From the IMG/VR virus record IMGVR_UViG_3300020470_000133, positions 1 to 30,668 of that record: a stretch of DNA of 30,668 nucleotides, one strand, 5' to 3'. The notes beneath the pieces are model-generated. The model searched no databases and was not told the DNA's origin. It was given only the letters and a program-made list of their open reading frames with translations. Position numbers and translations under genes: made by a program. Below, piece after piece: positions 29,092-30,668 of this stretch (the first letter of the stretch is position 1; every line of letters begins with the position of its first letter). Source of the stretch: a virus.

Positions 29092-29374
29092 CTTTGGAAG
29101 ACTCCCTACTAAAATTAGAAATGTAAATTACATTATTTTTTACTTTCTTTTTTTTAATTATTTTTTTAAATTTTTTATCTGCGTTATGAACAAACTTTAA
29201 ATCCTGAGCATCATTTAAGAATCGTTGATCCATAGTGTCATAACCATAGTTAACACCATGTAACATTGCAAAGATAACTTGAGTTAGCTTAGTGTACTCT
29301 GCATCAGTAAATTTATTGGCAGCACTAATTAAAACTTTAGTAAGATCAGTGATACCATCCTTTTGTTTTGCCAT
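29081..29374 (-). CDS. 97-residue hypothetical protein
   Basis: A protein starting MAKQKDGITDLTKVLISAAN, with TQVIFAMLHGVNYGYDTMDQ and a strongly basic segment (KKFKKIIKKKKVKNNV). The basic stretch could bind nucleic acid. It overlaps the zinc-ribbon gene by 29 nt and the next gene by 11 nt. Confidence 0.5.
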   Translation of the reverse strand: MAKQKDGITDLTKVLISAANKFTDAEYTKLTQVIFAMLHGVNYGYDTMDQRFLNDAQDLKFVHNADKKFKKIIKKKKVKNNVIYISNFSRESSKDDA

Positions 29375-29558
29375 TTATATAGTCCCACGCTAATTTGTAT
29401 AATAAAACTTGTTCTGCTTCTGTGTTGAAAGGGCCGTGAGACGTGGTTCCTGATCCGTTGCAAATGATACAATTCACGTAACTTTTATGATGTGTAATAA
29501 TATACCCAGTACCATTACAATCTGTACACTTATTGAGTTTGCCAATGTTCTTAGTCAT
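29346..29558 (-). CDS. Small DnaJ-type zinc-finger protein
   Basis: A 70-residue protein (ATG 29558 preferred over an in-frame TTG at 29582) with two CxxCxGxG repeats: CTDCNGTG and CIICNGSG. Four cysteines in this arrangement form a DnaJ-like zinc site used in protein binding or redox chemistry. The C-terminal part (NTEAEQVLLYKLAWDYINGK) is helical. Stand-alone proteins of this kind are common in phages; the partner is unknown. Confidence 0.65.
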   Translation of the reverse strand: MTKNIGKLNKCTDCNGTGYIITHHKSYVNCIICNGSGTTSHGPFNTEAEQVLLYKLAWDYINGKTKGWYH

Positions 29559-29601
29559 ATAAAAATTTTTTTTAAGTTGCAACAGTTAATTGTAGAGAGA
29601 G

Positions 29602-29632
29602 TTGGTGCCAAGTGCAATGGACTTGACACCAA
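29602..29632 (-). other. 12-bp hairpin with orientation-revealing G-U pair
   Basis: TTGGTG, a mismatch, then CAAGT pair with ACTTG and CACCAA around a 7-nt loop. The mismatch is C-A on the plus strand but U-G in minus-strand RNA, so the structure is complete only in the transcribed strand. It lies between the gene ending at 29642 and the zinc-finger gene. There is no U-tract, so a processing or stability element is likely. Confidence 0.5.
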
Positions 29633-29641
29633 TTGGATGGG

Positions 29642-30040
29642 CTAGTGTTTTGGTTCGAAGTCTTGAAGATCTTCTAAAACCTTTTCAGCTGCAGCTTCTA
29701 TTTCAGGTGCTGCATAATCATGATTTTCGTAATCTAAATTAGAGTCAGTGACACGTTCCCCACGACTATTATAGCAATGCGTGGCCATATCTTTTAACGA
29801 CAAATCAAATTTAGCTAAAAGATTTATTATCTTACTTACTTCAGTTTTACTAAAGATAGGATTACCATCTCCTAGTGTAGCAGTGAGATCTCTTGGAGAA
29901 ACATTAGTCAATCCTTTAAGAGTCATACCATGCTCATGATCTGTTTTTAAATAAGTATCAATCTTATCGAGTAATACTTGTTCAAACATAAAGCCTTCAC
30001 AGTTTCGAAGAAAAGCTTTACTTATTTTTATTTTTTTCAT
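29642..30040 (-). CDS. 132-residue hypothetical protein
   Basis: The ATG at 30040 (MKKIKISKAFLRNCEGFMFE) is chosen because GAGGTG precedes it; a longer in-frame start at 30085 lacks such a site. The protein has GMTLKGLTNVSPRDLTATLG, IFSKTEVSKIINLLAKFDLS, and an acidic C-terminus (AAPEIEAAAEKVLEDLQDFE). The middle helices could be a small DNA-binding module, but this is not clear. Confidence 0.55.
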   Translation of the reverse strand: MKKIKISKAFLRNCEGFMFEQVLLDKIDTYLKTDHEHGMTLKGLTNVSPRDLTATLGDGNPIFSKTEVSKIINLLAKFDLSLKDMATHCYNSRGERVTDSNLDYENHDYAAPEIEAAAEKVLEDLQDFEPKH

Positions 30041-30152
30041 AACACCTCTTATGTTAAAGTTATGATTGACTTTATTGCCAATCACAAAAACGATAAAATA
30101 CTGAGCTTATTAATCAAGCACTTTTTTAAAAAAGTTACACCTCTTGATTGAA

Positions 30153-30371
30153 TTATTTAAAAAAATAGTAAACTAAACCTGAACCAAGAATAAATATTTG
30201 TGGGACGAAATTTAAAAGAATACTACCTTCTCTCCATTTTATACCTACAATAGTCCATAAAATTGCACCAGTAAAATGCACAATAACTCCCCAAGGATAA
30301 ACATCAAATGAATGTAAACAAATCGCTGTTAATATTACTGTAGCAGCTAAATACTTTAAATAAACTATCAT
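30153..30371 (-). CDS. Small membrane protein, DUF6552-like
   Basis: A 72-residue protein with two or three membrane helices: about 4-19 (YLKYLAATVILTAICLHS), 27-43 (WGVIVHFTGAILWTIVGI) and 52-71 (LLNFVPQIFILGSGLVYYFF). The WTIVGIKWREGSILLNF middle recalls the DUF6552 pattern of small marine phage and bacterial membrane proteins. Its ATG forms an ATGA overlap with the frame-restored stop of the methyltransferase gene. Confidence 0.6.
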   Translation of the reverse strand: MIVYLKYLAATVILTAICLHSFDVYPWGVIVHFTGAILWTIVGIKWREGSILLNFVPQIFILGSGLVYYFFK

Positions 30372-30668
30372 TGAGTTATGTCAGAATCTGATAAAACTTT
30401 TTTTATCGCTAAACCTATTTCTCTTGCGATTTGTGGGACGATTGCGTTTCCGAGAGTTTTGATTCTGTTGGCTCTATCTTTGTCCAATTCATAGGAAATC
30501 CCATTAGGAATTCCACGAACAGCGGATTCAGACGTCCACCAGGTTTGTTGTTGGCTAATACTTGATGAGGTAGTTTGATCTGCACTCCTCTCTTCTTGTT
30601 CGTTATTGGATTGTAGGCCATGTCCTTGAAGTCTGATACCATTGGAGATCGATACATCTTCTTCTCCT
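30368..30668 (-). CDS. C5-cytosine DNA methyltransferase, C-terminal part, with an apparent frameshift
   Basis: The N-terminus lies beyond the right edge. One frame gives MYRSPMVSDFKDMAYNP ... GGRLNPLFVEFLMGFPMNWT, the C-terminal region of m5C methyltransferases. It then runs out of family at 30415 (stop). From about 30478 the next frame gives DRANRIKTLGNAIVPQIARE, the canonical motif X end, running to TGA at 30368, which overlaps the next ATG as ATGA. A one-base loss near 30479-30481 (AAAA read as AAA) would explain it. It may be an assembly error, a real mutation or, less likely, programmed shifting. The enzyme would methylate phage or host DNA; the target is unknown. Confidence 0.75.
   Translation of the reverse strand, partial: GEEDVSISNGIRLQGHGLQSNNEQEERSADQTTSSSISQQQTWWTSESAVRGIPNGISYELDKDRANRIKTLGNAIVPQIAREIGLAIKKVLSDSDITQ

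Noticed and set aside
30112-30149. Nested inverted repeats AATCAAG/CTTGATT and ACTTTTTTAAAAAAGT
   Set aside because: The inner palindrome is an A/T run that arises easily by chance in this composition; too weak to call as a site.
30415-30657. 80-codon methyltransferase-end frame taken as a complete gene
   Set aside because: Its last 20 or so residues do not fit the family, whereas the adjacent frame supplies the canonical motif X and an ATGA junction; it is a frameshift artefact or lesion.

Overview
This window is a piece of an AT-rich tailed-phage genome (Caudoviricetes) of the kind recovered from marine virioplankton. The assignment rests on the large terminase, the portal, a co-chaperonin/scaffold/capsid run, a P22 gp4-like tail adaptor, and several small basic Lys/Cys-rich proteins that recur in marine phages. 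Almost every gene is on the minus strand and most are packed with ATGA or TAATG overlaps. The host is probably a marine alphaproteobacterium (SAR11/SAR116-like), but that is inferred from general resemblance only. No tRNA, rRNA, CRISPR array, integrase or transposase was seen.

Layout in the direction of minus-strand transcription (right to left). 30668-28443: an edge-truncated C5-cytosine methyltransferase with an apparent frameshift, then small unknown genes. 28196-27798: the only convincing plus-strand gene, a small winged-helix-like protein with its own terminator. It lies across a 395-bp operator-rich divergent region from terS. 27402-21565: terS, small early-type genes, a VRR-NUC-like nuclease, a GC-richer island with a GP88-like gene, and two arrays of a dyad repeat. 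21342-11276: terL, portal, a holin candidate, a methyltransferase, a GroES-like co-chaperonin, scaffold, a structural protein and the major capsid protein, closed by a U-tract terminator. 11201-1: a 2OG oxygenase, structural proteins, lysis-type small membrane proteins, the accessory cassette described next, then basic tagged proteins and head-tail adaptors.

The most striking content is a five-gene overlapping cassette at 3346-7619: a 2OG-Fe(II) oxygenase, a flavin-dependent tryptophan-halogenase-like enzyme, an M15 peptidase (probable endolysin), a second and shorter halogenase-like enzyme, and a second 2OG-oxygenase-like protein. A third 2OG oxygenase lies next to the capsid gene and a small-molecule-type methyltransferase lies in the head operon. 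Together they look like a late-expressed chemical tailoring set whose substrate cannot be read from the sequence. Also notable are a shared C-terminal RGxGxxI(R/Q)G tag on head-region proteins, two arrays of a covarying dyad (TTTGC-ATA-GCAAA versus TTTAC-ATA-GTAAA), a 20-bp dyad repeated 5.2 kb apart, and a helically phased TTCCTAGT operator cluster.
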